This document shows, piece after piece, positions 23,958 to 32,318 of a stretch of DNA of 64,000 nt. A program made the position numbers and the translations under genes. Position 1 is the stretch's first letter; each line of letters begins with the position of its first letter. This DNA is from Algoriphagus boritolerans DSM 17298 = JCM 18970 (lineage in GTDB: Bacteria; Bacteroidota; Bacteroidia; Cytophagales; Cyclobacteriaceae), in contig NZ_FNVR01000008.1 of assembly GCF_900108085.1 (NCBI RefSeq), positions 62,001 through 126,000 of the forward strand. The letters are read 5' to 3'. The notes beneath the pieces were generated by a model. The model was not told where the DNA came from. It did no database searches and saw only the letters and a list, made by a program, of their open reading frames with translations.

Positions 23958-25292
23958 ATGGAAAAATCACTGATCCTTTTTGGAATTCTCGCTTCATTAT
24001 GGGCCTGTCAGCCGGCAGAACGAGTAGAAGTTGCCACAGAAAAAATCAATCCTACCACCTATTGGGGGGAGAATCCCTGGCCGGAAATCCGCAAAAAACG
24101 AATCAATCAGCTCCTTCCCGAGGCCTTGAAAAATGCAGGAATCGACGCTTGGTTGGTCATCTGTCGAGAGAACTACAATGACCCGATTGCAACCCATGTT
24201 GGGGGCGAAAATGCAAGTGGAACTGCTGCTTTTCTATTCTATACCGATTCGGCAGGTTTTCATTCTTTGGTCTTTTCGCCCGAAGGAGAAGCTACCGCAT
24301 TGGATGACTTGGATATTCATGAGAAAGTCGAGCGAGTCCCAAGAGGGGAATCTGCCGTAGCAAAAGCCGTAGAATTCATCAAAGAAAACGGTTTTTCCAA
24401 AGTAGCTATCAATTCCTCAGAAAGCAATGAGATGGCCGATGGCTTAACCCACAGCCAATATTTGGACTTGGCTAAGCTGATGGGAAGTGATGTCAATAAG
24501 CTGATTTCTTCGGATGAATTAGTCTATGAATGGCTTTCAATCAAACTTCCCGAGGAGGTAGAAATTCTGAAAAAAGCTGCGCAGCTAGCCTCGGATTTTC
24601 AATATGAAGCTTATGCGATGATCGAACCCGGAAAAACAACCGATGCGGACGTGGCCAAATTCCTGAAAGCCAAAATGGCTGAATACGGTGTCACAGACGC
24701 TTGGCATCCCGACCAAAATCCCAATGTAAACTCAGGTCCAGATCGCGGACATTCCCACGCTACGGATAAAGTCATCCTGCCCGGAGATGTGATTCAGACG
24801 GATTTTGGGGTGAAACTGTATGGGATTTGGGTTTCGGATATCCAGCGTTTTGCCTATGTGCTGAAAGATGGAGAAACGGCAGCTCCTGCCGATATTCAGC
24901 AATACTGGGAAAACGGAAAGGCTGGTAGCCGGATCGCATTGGCAGCCATGAGACCCGGCATAAAAGGCGAGGATGTAGATCGTGCCCAGCGCGACCTAAT
25001 GGACGCCAACGGTTCGCGCTATGTTCCCTGGAGCACTGGTCACCCGGTCGGCTATGTGGCGCATGACGTAGGGCCAAATCTCGGCGGTGCGAGAATCCCA
25101 ACTCCAAGACCCGCTGCCCAGAAATTGCTGAAAAAAGGGATGACATTTGCCTTTGACGGATTTCACTGCTGGAAACAGGCTGACGGGACCGAAAAAACAA
25201 TTTCTGTAGAGGAAATGGCCGTGGTCACGGATAATGGAGCAGAATATTTGATTTCTCCTCAGGAAGACTTGATATTGGTAGGAAAAAAGTAG
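23958..25292 (+). CDS. M24 family metallopeptidase lipoprotein (Xaa-Pro aminopeptidase-like)
   Basis: This 444-residue protein begins with a lipoprotein signal (MEKSLILFGILASLWAC, C17); the ATG at 23958 is chosen because an upstream in-frame GTG would bury this signal. The pita-bread domain occupies about residues 200-440. Metal ligands visible are D282, D294, H362 (STGHPVG) and E418 or E419 (SVEEM). The fourth position, normally Glu in a TIEPG-type motif, is Asp here (TFAFDGF, D400). It probably cleaves peptides in the periplasm. The Asp change may lower or alter activity. Confidence 0.85.
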   Translation: MEKSLILFGILASLWACQPAERVEVATEKINPTTYWGENPWPEIRKKRINQLLPEALKNAGIDAWLVICRENYNDPIATHVGGENASGTAAFLFYTDSAGFHSLVFSPEGEATALDDLDIHEKVERVPRGESAVAKAVEFIKENGFSKVAINSSESNEMADGLTHSQYLDLAKLMGSDVNKLISSDELVYEWLSIKLPEEVEILKKAAQLASDFQYEAYAMIEPGKTTDADVAKFLKAKMAEYGVTDAWHPDQNPNVNSGPDRGHSHATDKVILPGDVIQTDFGVKLYGIWVSDIQRFAYVLKDGETAAPADIQQYWENGKAGSRIALAAMRPGIKGEDVDRAQRDLMDANGSRYVPWSTGHPVGYVAHDVGPNLGGARIPTPRPAAQKLLKKGMTFAFDGFHCWKQADGTEKTISVEEMAVVTDNGAEYLISPQEDLILVGKK

Positions 25293-25345
25293 GAAAACTA
25301 GAGATCGAAGACAGAAGAAGGCTAGGAAACTAGCCTTTTCTTATT

Positions 25346-25368
25346 AAAGATGCTTCGACTACGCTCAG
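25346..25368. repeat. TGCTTCGACTACGCTCAGCA element
   Basis: This exact kind of GC-richer word is a frequent intergenic element in many bacterial genomes. Only one full copy lies in this window, with a degenerate GCTTGGACTACG at 3218-3229. Confidence 0.4.
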
Positions 25369-25509
25369 CACACGTTTTGGATTTTCGATTGACTGCCTAA
25401 AATGGAGTGCAATCGACTAGATTTTTTATAAGAATGAGGATTTGAAAAAATTTGACCATACTACCCTTCCATCGAACTTAGCCTTTTTCTTGAATCCATT
25501 TTTTGCAAA

Positions 25510-25557
25510 AAAATCTGTGAAAATCTGTGTCTTTTCCTGCGAAAATCTACGGGAAAC
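25510..25557. repeat. AAATCTG(C/T)G-GCGGGAA word repeat, copy 1
   Basis: AAATCTGTGAAAATCTGTGT and TGCGAAAATCTACGGGAAAC lie side by side. Further copies are at 32234-32284, 36821-36865 and 42405-42434, always in spacers. Confidence 0.65.
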
Positions 25558-25573
25558 TGGACTAGCTTAAACC

Positions 25574-25966
25574 TTAAAAAATCGACTTTAAGCCCAAATG
25601 CTCCACAAATGGCTCGTAATTCTTATCGGAATGAAGGAGAGCTATGTCTTTTTCGATGCAAAAAGTAGCGATATAAGAATTGATAGTTTTGCGAATTGTA
25701 ATTCCTTTTTTACGGAGAAAACGATAATTCTGTGCTGATTTAAGAGCAAGCTCTTGACTACCTAGAATTGCAAAAGGAAACTCATCCAGAAAGCTTTTCA
25801 CGTCATTAAAAACTGCATCATCGCGGTATCCCTGAAGAATCTCGAAAAAGATCAAGTCTGTCATCAGAATATTTTCCACTCCAATAAACCGGCTAAGGAA
25901 CTCTGCTTCTTTCGTGTTTTTACCATTCAAATAAGAAATCCAAACTGAGCTGTCAACCAAGATCAC
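25574..25966 (-). CDS. vapC: PIN-domain toxin, VapC-like
   Basis: This 130-residue protein has the PIN fold: VDSSVWI (D5) at the N-terminus, a conserved E42 in FFEILQGY, and the C-terminal LLHSDKNY. VapC toxins cleave RNA with three or four acidic residues. Here the usual RKTID and HxDxDF motifs read RKTIN (N96) and HSDKNY (D114, N116), so two Asp are replaced by Asn. The start overlaps the antitoxin stop by 14 bases. The toxin may be weakened or use a varied active site. Confidence 0.85.
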   Translation of the reverse strand: MILVDSSVWISYLNGKNTKEAEFLSRFIGVENILMTDLIFFEILQGYRDDAVFNDVKSFLDEFPFAILGSQELALKSAQNYRFLRKKGITIRKTINSYIATFCIEKDIALLHSDKNYEPFVEHLGLKSIF

Positions 25967-26156
25967 GATTTTCTCTCATTTCGTCAAGATCTCCTTCCCA
26001 GAGATATTTTCCTCTAATCTGCTTAATCTTTTCCTGCTTCTTCAGGGAAACCAAATGCGCAAGAGCCTTTTCGACAACTCCTTTTTTCGTCTTGATTCCG
26101 GTCAACTTCATCGCCTCCTTGATCAGCTCCTCATCAATGTCAATATTTGTTCTCAT
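25953..26156 (-). CDS. vapB: VapB-type antitoxin
   Basis: This 67-residue protein starts MRTNIDIDEELI, a DUF2191/VapB ribbon-helix-helix-type N-terminus, followed by KKGVVEKAL and a C-terminal tail that would cover the toxin. The ATG at 26156 is preferred over one at 26183, because the inverted repeat 26155-26183 then sits at the promoter/start as an operator. It is cotranslated with vapC. Confidence 0.85.
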   Translation of the reverse strand: MRTNIDIDEELIKEAMKLTGIKTKKGVVEKALAHLVSLKKQEKIKQIRGKYLWEGDLDEMRENRDLG

Positions 26157-26183
26157 GTGTACATTTTTTATAAATATACACAT
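26155..26183. promoter_or_regulatory. Inverted repeat at the vapB start, candidate autoregulatory operator
   Basis: ATGTGTA (26155-26161) and TACACAT (26177-26183) are perfect 7-base arms separated by 15 AT-rich bases. Position at the antitoxin start fits VapBC autorepression. Confidence 0.6.
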
Positions 26184-26310
26184 TCTCCTATGTGAAGGTT
26201 CTCTGATTCAAAAGTTTGATACCTGTTTTCTTTAAAAAGCATGTTTAAACTTACCTGCTGTCCATGTCTACAATTTTCAAATTTTTCAACCTTTCAATTT
26301 TTCATTTGGC

Positions 26311-26318
26311 TACCTTTG
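26311..26318 (+). promoter_or_regulatory. -7 box of the purM promoter
   Basis: TACCTTTG is a perfect TAnnTTTG box 24 bases before the purM ATG. No good TTG is seen 19-20 bases upstream; the upstream sequence is TTTTTCAACC. Confidence 0.4.
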
Positions 26319-26342
26319 CCCTAACCAAAACTTTACCCTGTC

Positions 26343-27506
26343 ATGAACGAGCGCTATATGCAGCGCGGAGTTTCCGCATCCAAAGAAGACGTTCACAACG
26401 CCATTTCCAAGCTCGACAAAGGTCTTTTTCCTCAAGCCTTTTGCAAAATCGTAGAAGATTCCCTCGGTAACGATCCGGAGTTCTGCAACATCATGCATGC
26501 CGACGGAGCAGGTACCAAGTCTTCCTTGGCTTACCTCTATTGGAAAGAAACCGGGGATCTCGGCGTGTGGAAAGGCATTGCACAGGACGCCATCATCATG
26601 AATATCGACGACCTGCTCTGCGTAGGCGCGATCAACAACATTTTGGTGTCTTCCACAATAGGTAGGAATAAGAATCTGATTCCCGGCGAAGTCATCTCCG
26701 CAATCATCCAAGGGACCGAAGAAGTCCTGCAGATGCTCCGTGATAATGGTGTAAATGTGATTCTGACCGGTGGCGAAACCGCCGATGTGGGAGACTTAGT
26801 CCGTACCATCATTGTGGACAGCACGGTGACCTGTCGAATGCGCCGTGATGAAGTCATTTCCAATGACAAAATTCAGGTTGGTGATGTGATCGTCGGACTC
26901 GCTTCTTTTGGCCAAGCCAACTATGAAAGAGAATACAACGGGGGAATGGGCAGCAATGGACTGACTTCTGCCCGCCATGATGTGTTCAACAAACTGCTGA
27001 AAACCAAATACCCAGAAAGCTTCGATCCGGCAATACCTTCGGAGTTGGTGTACTCCGGAAAATACAACCTGACCGATCCTGCTCCAGGCGCTCCGGTGAA
27101 TATGGGCAAGCTGGTGCTTTCTCCTACCCGAACCTATGCTCCCGTTATGGTGGATGTGATCAACTATCTTCGTCCACACATTCATGGATTGGTGCACTGT
27201 AGCGGTGGTGCGCAAACCAAGATCCTGCATTTTGTGGATAAATTACATGTGATTAAAGACAATCTGTTTGAAATTCCTCCGCTGTTCCGAGTGATCCAAG
27301 AAGAAAGCGGAACGGATTGGAAAGAAATGTATAAAGTCTTCAACATGGGTCACCGAATGGAGATTTACCTTGACGAACGCTACGCAGAGGAAATTATCGA
27401 TATCGCTGAATCCTATGGGGTAGAAGCTCAAATTATCGGTCGTGTAGAGCCTCATGAAAGCAAAAAAGTCACGATTCAGAGCCAGTATGGGACGTTTGAA
27501 TATTAG
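26343..27506 (+). CDS. purM: Phosphoribosylformylglycinamidine cyclo-ligase (AIR synthase)
   Basis: This 387-residue enzyme closes the imidazole ring in purine synthesis. It has the N-terminal RYMQRGVSASKEDV, the HADGAGTKSSLAY motif, ILTGGETADVGDLVRT and VHCSGGAQTKILHF, all of the Bacteroidota PurM type, which is longer than the enterobacterial 345 residues. It is alone here, without other pur genes. Confidence 0.95.
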   Translation: MNERYMQRGVSASKEDVHNAISKLDKGLFPQAFCKIVEDSLGNDPEFCNIMHADGAGTKSSLAYLYWKETGDLGVWKGIAQDAIIMNIDDLLCVGAINNILVSSTIGRNKNLIPGEVISAIIQGTEEVLQMLRDNGVNVILTGGETADVGDLVRTIIVDSTVTCRMRRDEVISNDKIQVGDVIVGLASFGQANYEREYNGGMGSNGLTSARHDVFNKLLKTKYPESFDPAIPSELVYSGKYNLTDPAPGAPVNMGKLVLSPTRTYAPVMVDVINYLRPHIHGLVHCSGGAQTKILHFVDKLHVIKDNLFEIPPLFRVIQEESGTDWKEMYKVFNMGHRMEIYLDERYAEEIIDIAESYGVEAQIIGRVEPHESKKVTIQSQYGTFEY

Positions 27507-27636
27507 TTATTTGGGTTAAGAATTGAATGTTAAAAGTTAATAGTTAATTGGAATCTTCGAGATTCGTCTTTCAACATTCGATATTCGAAATTAGGAATAC
27601 TTTGAAACTTGAAAATTGGTAATTGGTAATTGGTAA
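27507..27636. repeat. Word repeats and a 7-bp tandem before the ceramidase gene
   Basis: CAACATTCGATATTCGAAAT (27575-27594) belongs to the TTCGAATATCGAA family. TTGGTAA is then repeated exactly three times (27616-27636), and the third copy provides the TTG at the start of the following frame. Confidence 0.65.
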
Positions 27637-28976
27637 TTGAATTCAACCGTCCCTTGTCTCGCTTTTTAAAAATTCTCTCTTGGACTTTTGCAGTTCTTCT
27701 CCTCATCGCGCTTGCGACGATCACCACGGTTGATCGTTCCCCAATTGAAAAGCAGAATTTTTACCAAGAAACTTTTGAAAGACTAGAAAAAACACCTTGG
27801 CAAGGTTCAGAGGGAGATTTTTGGTTGGCAGGCTGGGGAAAAGCCAACGTCACACCGGACAAACCCGTCCCTTTGGTTGGTTACGCACCACGGGGTCCTT
27901 ACGAGTTTGTTCAGGATAGCAGTTTTGTCAAAGCCATCACTTTATCCAATGGCAAAACCCAAATCGCATGGCTCAATTTTGAGCTTTTGATTGTCCATCC
28001 CGTCTTGGCAAAGGCAATCGAAGAAGGTATCGCCAACTCAGGTGTAAAGGCCGATCAATTGATTTTTACTGCAACCCATACGCATTCCGGAATGGGGGGA
28101 TATATGCCTGGTGTCTTGGGTAATTTGGCTTTCGGTGGCTATGATCAAAAAACCGTCGACCACCTGGTCAACAAAAGTATCGAAGCGCTTCAAACTGCAA
28201 TTTCGTCCCAGGACACTGCCTCCCTAAGCTACCGGAAAGTAGACGCAGGGAAATACGTCGCAAACCGATTTATCAAAGATGCGCCCTACGATCCCTTTGT
28301 CCGTCAGCTGATTTTCACCAAAAAATCAGGAGAAAAAGCGGTTTTTTTCACCTATTCAGCACATGCTACCTGTTTGAGTTCGAAGTTTATGGGTTTGTCG
28401 GGCGATTACCCCAAGTATCTCAATCAAGCTTTGGAGGCCCGTGACTATGATTTTGCTTTATTTGCAGCCGGAACGGTCGGCAGCCACAGGCCAATAGCTC
28501 CGGGAAATACACCGGAAAAAGTTCAGGAGTACGCTGCAGGCCTTGACTCTGCAATTTGGCTTCGAATGACCCAATTTGCTACGCTCAAAAATCCCAGAAT
28601 CCAACATTCCAAATTGGACATAAGTCTTCGCGAACCGCACCTTCGCATTTCGGATAACCTTCGAATCAGGCCTTGGCTATTTAATTACCTACTCGGTGAT
28701 ACCAACCCGCATTTTGATTTCACCCAACTCGGAAACTTGCTGTTGATCACTTCTAGCGGTGAACTTTCAGGCGTTTTCTATGAAGAATGGGATAGACTTG
28801 CCAAGGAAAACGGGCTCAATTTGATCGTTACTACTTTTAATGGTGGCTACATCGGCTACATTACTCCCGATGAATTATATGACGAACATTACCACGAAGT
28901 CAGGGAAACCAACTGGTATGGACCGGGAAATGGCCACTATTTCGATCAACTCATCCGTAAAACCATAGAAAGATGA
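27630..28976 (+). CDS. Neutral/alkaline non-lysosomal ceramidase-type protein
   Basis: The 448-residue product has an N-terminal membrane anchor or signal (about 13-32) and the ceramidase N-terminal domain: GWGKANVTPDKPVPLVGYAPRG, the zinc-type ATHTHSGMGG and later YSAHATCL. Such enzymes hydrolyse the amide bond of ceramide-like lipids. No ATG exists near the start; TTG at 27630 or 27654 must serve. The stop directly abuts the stop of the convergent methyltransferase gene. The usual C-terminal ceramidase domain appears to be missing or very short. Confidence 0.8.
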   Translation: MVIEFNRPLSRFLKILSWTFAVLLLIALATITTVDRSPIEKQNFYQETFERLEKTPWQGSEGDFWLAGWGKANVTPDKPVPLVGYAPRGPYEFVQDSSFVKAITLSNGKTQIAWLNFELLIVHPVLAKAIEEGIANSGVKADQLIFTATHTHSGMGGYMPGVLGNLAFGGYDQKTVDHLVNKSIEALQTAISSQDTASLSYRKVDAGKYVANRFIKDAPYDPFVRQLIFTKKSGEKAVFFTYSAHATCLSSKFMGLSGDYPKYLNQALEARDYDFALFAAGTVGSHRPIAPGNTPEKVQEYAAGLDSAIWLRMTQFATLKNPRIQHSKLDISLREPHLRISDNLRIRPWLFNYLLGDTNPHFDFTQLGNLLLITSSGELSGVFYEEWDRLAKENGLNLIVTTFNGGYIGYITPDELYDEHYHEVRETNWYGPGNGHYFDQLIRKTIER

Positions 28977-29570
28977 CTACATCACCCTCCAAACCTGCGC
29001 TCGGATCCAGCCTTTTCTCCAACATTTCTCCCGAATTAGCTCAAACCCTTCCAGTTGAAGGATAGCATGGATATCGGGTAGATTTTTCCTCCGGTGGCTT
29101 GCCATAACTTTAAAAAATGCAATCATTGCCCGTTGAGTCATTTTTTGCCAAAAATCACCCGGTTCAAAAAAGTCAGAGATGATCACCTCCCCATGATTGG
29201 GAAGACAGATTTTCAGTTGACGGATGAGCTGAGCAATTTCTTCATCCGGCATCGTATCCAATACAAAAGGCAAATAAACCCGACCAAATTCCCCCGTACC
29301 TTTCCAAGCACCGACCCACAGGGTCAATCCGGAATCTTTGAGGCTATTGGTGGCCAATTGAATCATCCTGGGCGACAAATCCCAGAACTCCCCCTCCAAA
29401 TTCTTCCCAAAATGCCGGTAAGCCTCCCCATCTCCTCCACCAATGATCAATATCTTTTTTCCGGTATTCCCTTCCAAAAAGGCCTGGTTTGCGTAGATTA
29501 AGTCTCTTCCGAATACCAATCTTGAAAGGGGCTGGTAAATCGGGGCAAGGAAACCATAGGCGTCAGACAT
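28977..29570 (-). CDS. Class I SAM-dependent methyltransferase
   Basis: This 197-residue protein starts MSDAYGFLAPIYQPLSRLVF. The SAM-binding motif is ILIIGGGDGEAYRHF (about residues 38-52) and VIISDFFEPGDFW (about 126-138) follows. An upstream in-frame ATG at 29681 would add a hydrophobic stretch from the spacer and is less likely. Its stop codon begins one base after the ceramidase stop on the other strand. Substrate unknown; small lipids or quinones are plausible. Confidence 0.75.
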   Translation of the reverse strand: MSDAYGFLAPIYQPLSRLVFGRDLIYANQAFLEGNTGKKILIIGGGDGEAYRHFGKNLEGEFWDLSPRMIQLATNSLKDSGLTLWVGAWKGTGEFGRVYLPFVLDTMPDEEIAQLIRQLKICLPNHGEVIISDFFEPGDFWQKMTQRAMIAFFKVMASHRRKNLPDIHAILQLEGFELIREKCWRKGWIRAQVWRVM

Positions 29571-29708
29571 GAGTAAAAGGAAGAAGCAAATATTAAGAAG
29601 CTTGATAAAAGTATTAAGATCAAAAGCAAGAACCGAGAGGCGAGAATTTTCAATTACCAATAAACAACGATCAATTTTCAAGGTAGAACCAAGAGTTCGG
29701 ATCCTGCC

Positions 29709-29752
29709 TTGTCTAGGCTCTTGTTTCTAGCTTCTTGTATCTAAAACGAAAA
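29709..29752. repeat. TCTTGTTTCTAGCTTCTTGTATCTA word repeat
   Basis: Two imperfect units of TCTTGT(A/T)TCTA(G/A) lie just before the acyl-CoA dehydrogenase start; same family as 4838-4912 and 11227-11262. Confidence 0.55.
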
Positions 29753-29760
29753 CAACAAGT

Positions 29761-31119
29761 ATGAAAAACATCCTCAAAAAAATCTCCGGCTTCCGCACGC
29801 TTCTCCAAAGTATTGACTTGGACCAAATCTCCAAGCTTTCCCAAAAAGTAGATTTGCCAAAAATGGTAGGACTAGTCTCACAAATGAGTGAATCCGATCT
29901 ATCTAAAATGATGGGAATGCTCAAAGGAGGTGCAAAACCCAAAGAAATTCCGGCTGTAAACGGAGATTTTTATGAGTTGGGAAAAACCTTAAACCCCAAA
30001 GAAAGAGAAATCCAGCTAAAAGTCCGGGAGTTTATGGAGCGTGAGATCAAGCCTATCGCCAATGACTATTGGAATCGGGCAGAATTCCCCATGCACATTA
30101 TCCCAAAAATGGCCGAACTCAATATCGCCGGCCTGACCTATCATGGCTACGACTGTCCCGGACATTCTGCACTGCTGGAAGGCTTTATCGCCATGGAAAT
30201 GGCTCGGGTGGACACTTCGATTTCTACTTTTTTCGGAGTCCAAAGTGGCTTATCGATGGGATCCATCTATCTCTGTGGATCAGAGGAGCAAAAGCAAACG
30301 TGGCTGCCCAAAATGCAGAAGCTGGAGAAAATCGGAGCCTTCGGATTGACCGAACCGGAAGTAGGTTCGGGTGTGGCCGGAGGATTGACTACTACCTGCA
30401 AGCGAGAAGGGGATGTTTGGAAAATCAACGGACAAAAGAAATGGATCGGAAACGCAACTTTTTCGGATATTACTATCATTTGGGCTAGAGACATGGACGA
30501 CAATCAAGTCAAAGGGTTCATCGTCAGAAAGGAAAACCCAGGTTATCAGGCAGAAAAAATGCAGGATAAAATGGCCCTCCGGACGGTACAAAATGCCCTG
30601 ATTACTTTGACGAATTGTGAAGTGCCGGAATCAGACCGGCTTCAGGAAGCCAATTCATTTCGTGATACAGCCAAAGTCCTTCGAATGACCCGGGCCGGAG
30701 TGGCTTGGCAGGCAGTAGGCTGTGCCAGGGGAGCTTATGAATTAGCCTTAGCATACACAAATGAACGGAACCAGTTTGGACGCCCAATTGCGTCATTTCA
30801 GCTAGTTCAGGACCTTCTTGTGACGATGCTTGGAGACCTCACAGCGATGCAGACGATGGTATTCCGTCTTTCCGAAATGCAGGATCAGGGAGAATTATTG
30901 GATGAACATGCCTCCTTGGCCAAGGTTTTTTGTACCCTTCGGATGCGATCAATAGTGGACCATGCGCGGGAGCTTTTCGGGGGAAACGGAATCTTGCTGG
31001 AGCATAGCATCGCACGCTTTGTGGCTGATGCCGAGGCCGTCTATTCTTATGAAGGGACCAAAGAAATCAACTCTCTGATCGTCGGCAGAGCGATTACCGG
31101 GCACAGTGCTTTTGTTTAA
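29761..31119 (+). CDS. Acyl-CoA dehydrogenase family protein
   Basis: This 452-residue flavoenzyme has the ACAD fold: FGLTEPEVGSG (FAD/substrate region), WKINGQKKWIGNA, YTNERNQFGRPIASFQ, and YEGTKEIN near the C-terminus, where glutaryl- and related acyl-CoA dehydrogenases carry the catalytic Glu. An N-terminal extension of about 65 residues rich in Leu, Lys and Met precedes the core. The chain-length or substrate preference is not clear; the YEGT motif is close to glutaryl-CoA dehydrogenase. It acts in the cytosol in fatty acid or amino acid breakdown. Confidence 0.9.
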   Translation: MKNILKKISGFRTLLQSIDLDQISKLSQKVDLPKMVGLVSQMSESDLSKMMGMLKGGAKPKEIPAVNGDFYELGKTLNPKEREIQLKVREFMEREIKPIANDYWNRAEFPMHIIPKMAELNIAGLTYHGYDCPGHSALLEGFIAMEMARVDTSISTFFGVQSGLSMGSIYLCGSEEQKQTWLPKMQKLEKIGAFGLTEPEVGSGVAGGLTTTCKREGDVWKINGQKKWIGNATFSDITIIWARDMDDNQVKGFIVRKENPGYQAEKMQDKMALRTVQNALITLTNCEVPESDRLQEANSFRDTAKVLRMTRAGVAWQAVGCARGAYELALAYTNERNQFGRPIASFQLVQDLLVTMLGDLTAMQTMVFRLSEMQDQGELLDEHASLAKVFCTLRMRSIVDHARELFGGNGILLEHSIARFVADAEAVYSYEGTKEINSLIVGRAITGHSAFV

Positions 31120-31169
31120 TGGAAAAGATTGTACCGCAAGGAGAGCACCCAGCGCAAGGGTTTAACCCA

Positions 31170-31189
31170 AGAAAAGCTTCAGCTTTTCT
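31170..31189. terminator. Hairpin after the acyl-CoA dehydrogenase gene
   Basis: AGAAAAGCT and AGCTTTTCT form a perfect stem with the centre TC. No T-run follows, so termination is uncertain. The rest of 31120-31334 shows only a CTTCGTGTTCTTGGCGG word (31302-31318). Confidence 0.4.
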
Positions 31190-31334
31190 CCTCTGCGACC
31201 TTGAAGAGGGTCAAAAATAAATTTAATGATTGAGGTTCAAGACAAGATCTAAATCCAAAAAACAACTTTCTCTTTTAACTCCGGGGTAAAAAATCTTTGC
31301 GATCCTTCGTGTTCTTGGCGGTAAAAAGTTTCAA

Positions 31335-32165
31335 TTAAACAAACAGAAGCAGTGCGGGCAACATAAAACCAGCCTCCATCCGTATTCTTTTTTGCTCGGG
31401 AGACAATCCTATCTGGAAAAAAGTCAGGTAATGAATCAAGGCCACCAATAGCAAAATGCAGGCAAATGGCCTGTAAATGGATGTCAATAGAATAAATCCG
31501 CCGAGAGAAATTGAGATAATTGCGAATGCCAGCCTTCGAATCCAGTGAATCAGTAGGAGCGGATGCAAAGACGATAAAGCTGAAAAAAAACCACTCTGTT
31601 GATCTTCCTCCTGATCCAAAAAAGAAAGCATCAGTAAATTCAAAAAAGCCAAACTGACATACAAGGGTAAAAAACCCAAATGCTGCCAAACCAAATCGGC
31701 CGAATCAGTTCTAAGCAATGGAAGCCAGGCAATCCCAATCACATAGAATATGGCAATTGACAGCTCTTTCATCCAGCCTGAACCTGCCTTTCTAATTAGC
31801 AGTTTACTGCCCAAAATCATTCCTGCCAGGCCTAGAGTCAATTGGAGTTCTTTCCCCCAGCCAAACCACCAAAACGCTCCGATCAAACCCAAAACCCCTG
31901 CTATGAAAAGGAAAAAAATCAGAATCTTCCAATTTTTAAGATGGAATGTTCTGCGATCAGAAAAAGGGGTAGTTTTTTTTCTGATGTCCAACAAATGATC
32001 CAAGGTGTAAATACTCCAAACTGCCAAAGCCAAAAGCGCATAGGCAGGCCAATGTAGACTCACACGAAACAACTTCTCAAAAAACAGCATCCCTGCCATT
32101 GCTCCCAAAACAACATCGATCGATAGCCAGGAAAGATAGCGAAGGAGATTTTGGAGCAAATTCAT
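31335..32165 (-). CDS. UbiA-like polytopic membrane protein
   Basis: This 276-residue protein has eight or so hydrophobic segments. YTLDHLLDIRKK (about 53-64) and LSFLDQEEDQQSG (about 180-192) sit where UbiA prenyltransferases carry their two Asp-rich motifs. This points to a UbiA-related prenyltransferase, though the motifs are not canonical. No partner genes are near. Product and substrate are open. Confidence 0.6.
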   Translation of the reverse strand: MNLLQNLLRYLSWLSIDVVLGAMAGMLFFEKLFRVSLHWPAYALLALAVWSIYTLDHLLDIRKKTTPFSDRRTFHLKNWKILIFFLFIAGVLGLIGAFWWFGWGKELQLTLGLAGMILGSKLLIRKAGSGWMKELSIAIFYVIGIAWLPLLRTDSADLVWQHLGFLPLYVSLAFLNLLMLSFLDQEEDQQSGFFSALSSLHPLLLIHWIRRLAFAIISISLGGFILLTSIYRPFACILLLVALIHYLTFFQIGLSPEQKRIRMEAGFMLPALLLFV

Positions 32166-32233
32166 GGCTAAAATTAAAAGTTAAACCTTATCCATAAAAT
32201 CAAAATCTTTCACACCATTAACCTTCCCTAAAA

Positions 32234-32284
32234 AAAATCCGCACTCATCAGCGTGTTTTTTCAGCGTAAATCTGCGGGAAACAA
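32234..32284. repeat. AAATCTG(C/T)G-GCGGGAA word repeat, copy 2
   Basis: AAAATCCGCACTCATCAGCG and CAGCGTAAATCTGCGGGAAA; same family as 25510-25557. Confidence 0.6.
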
Positions 32285-32318
32285 CTAGTTTTAGGACATC
32301 AAAATCTATCCAAAAACC

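Noticed and set aside
31249-31689. A 146-codon minus-strand frame within the UbiA-like gene region
   Set aside because: It overlaps the UbiA-like gene in another frame, is made of low-complexity Phe/Ser runs and has no family features; a shadow frame.
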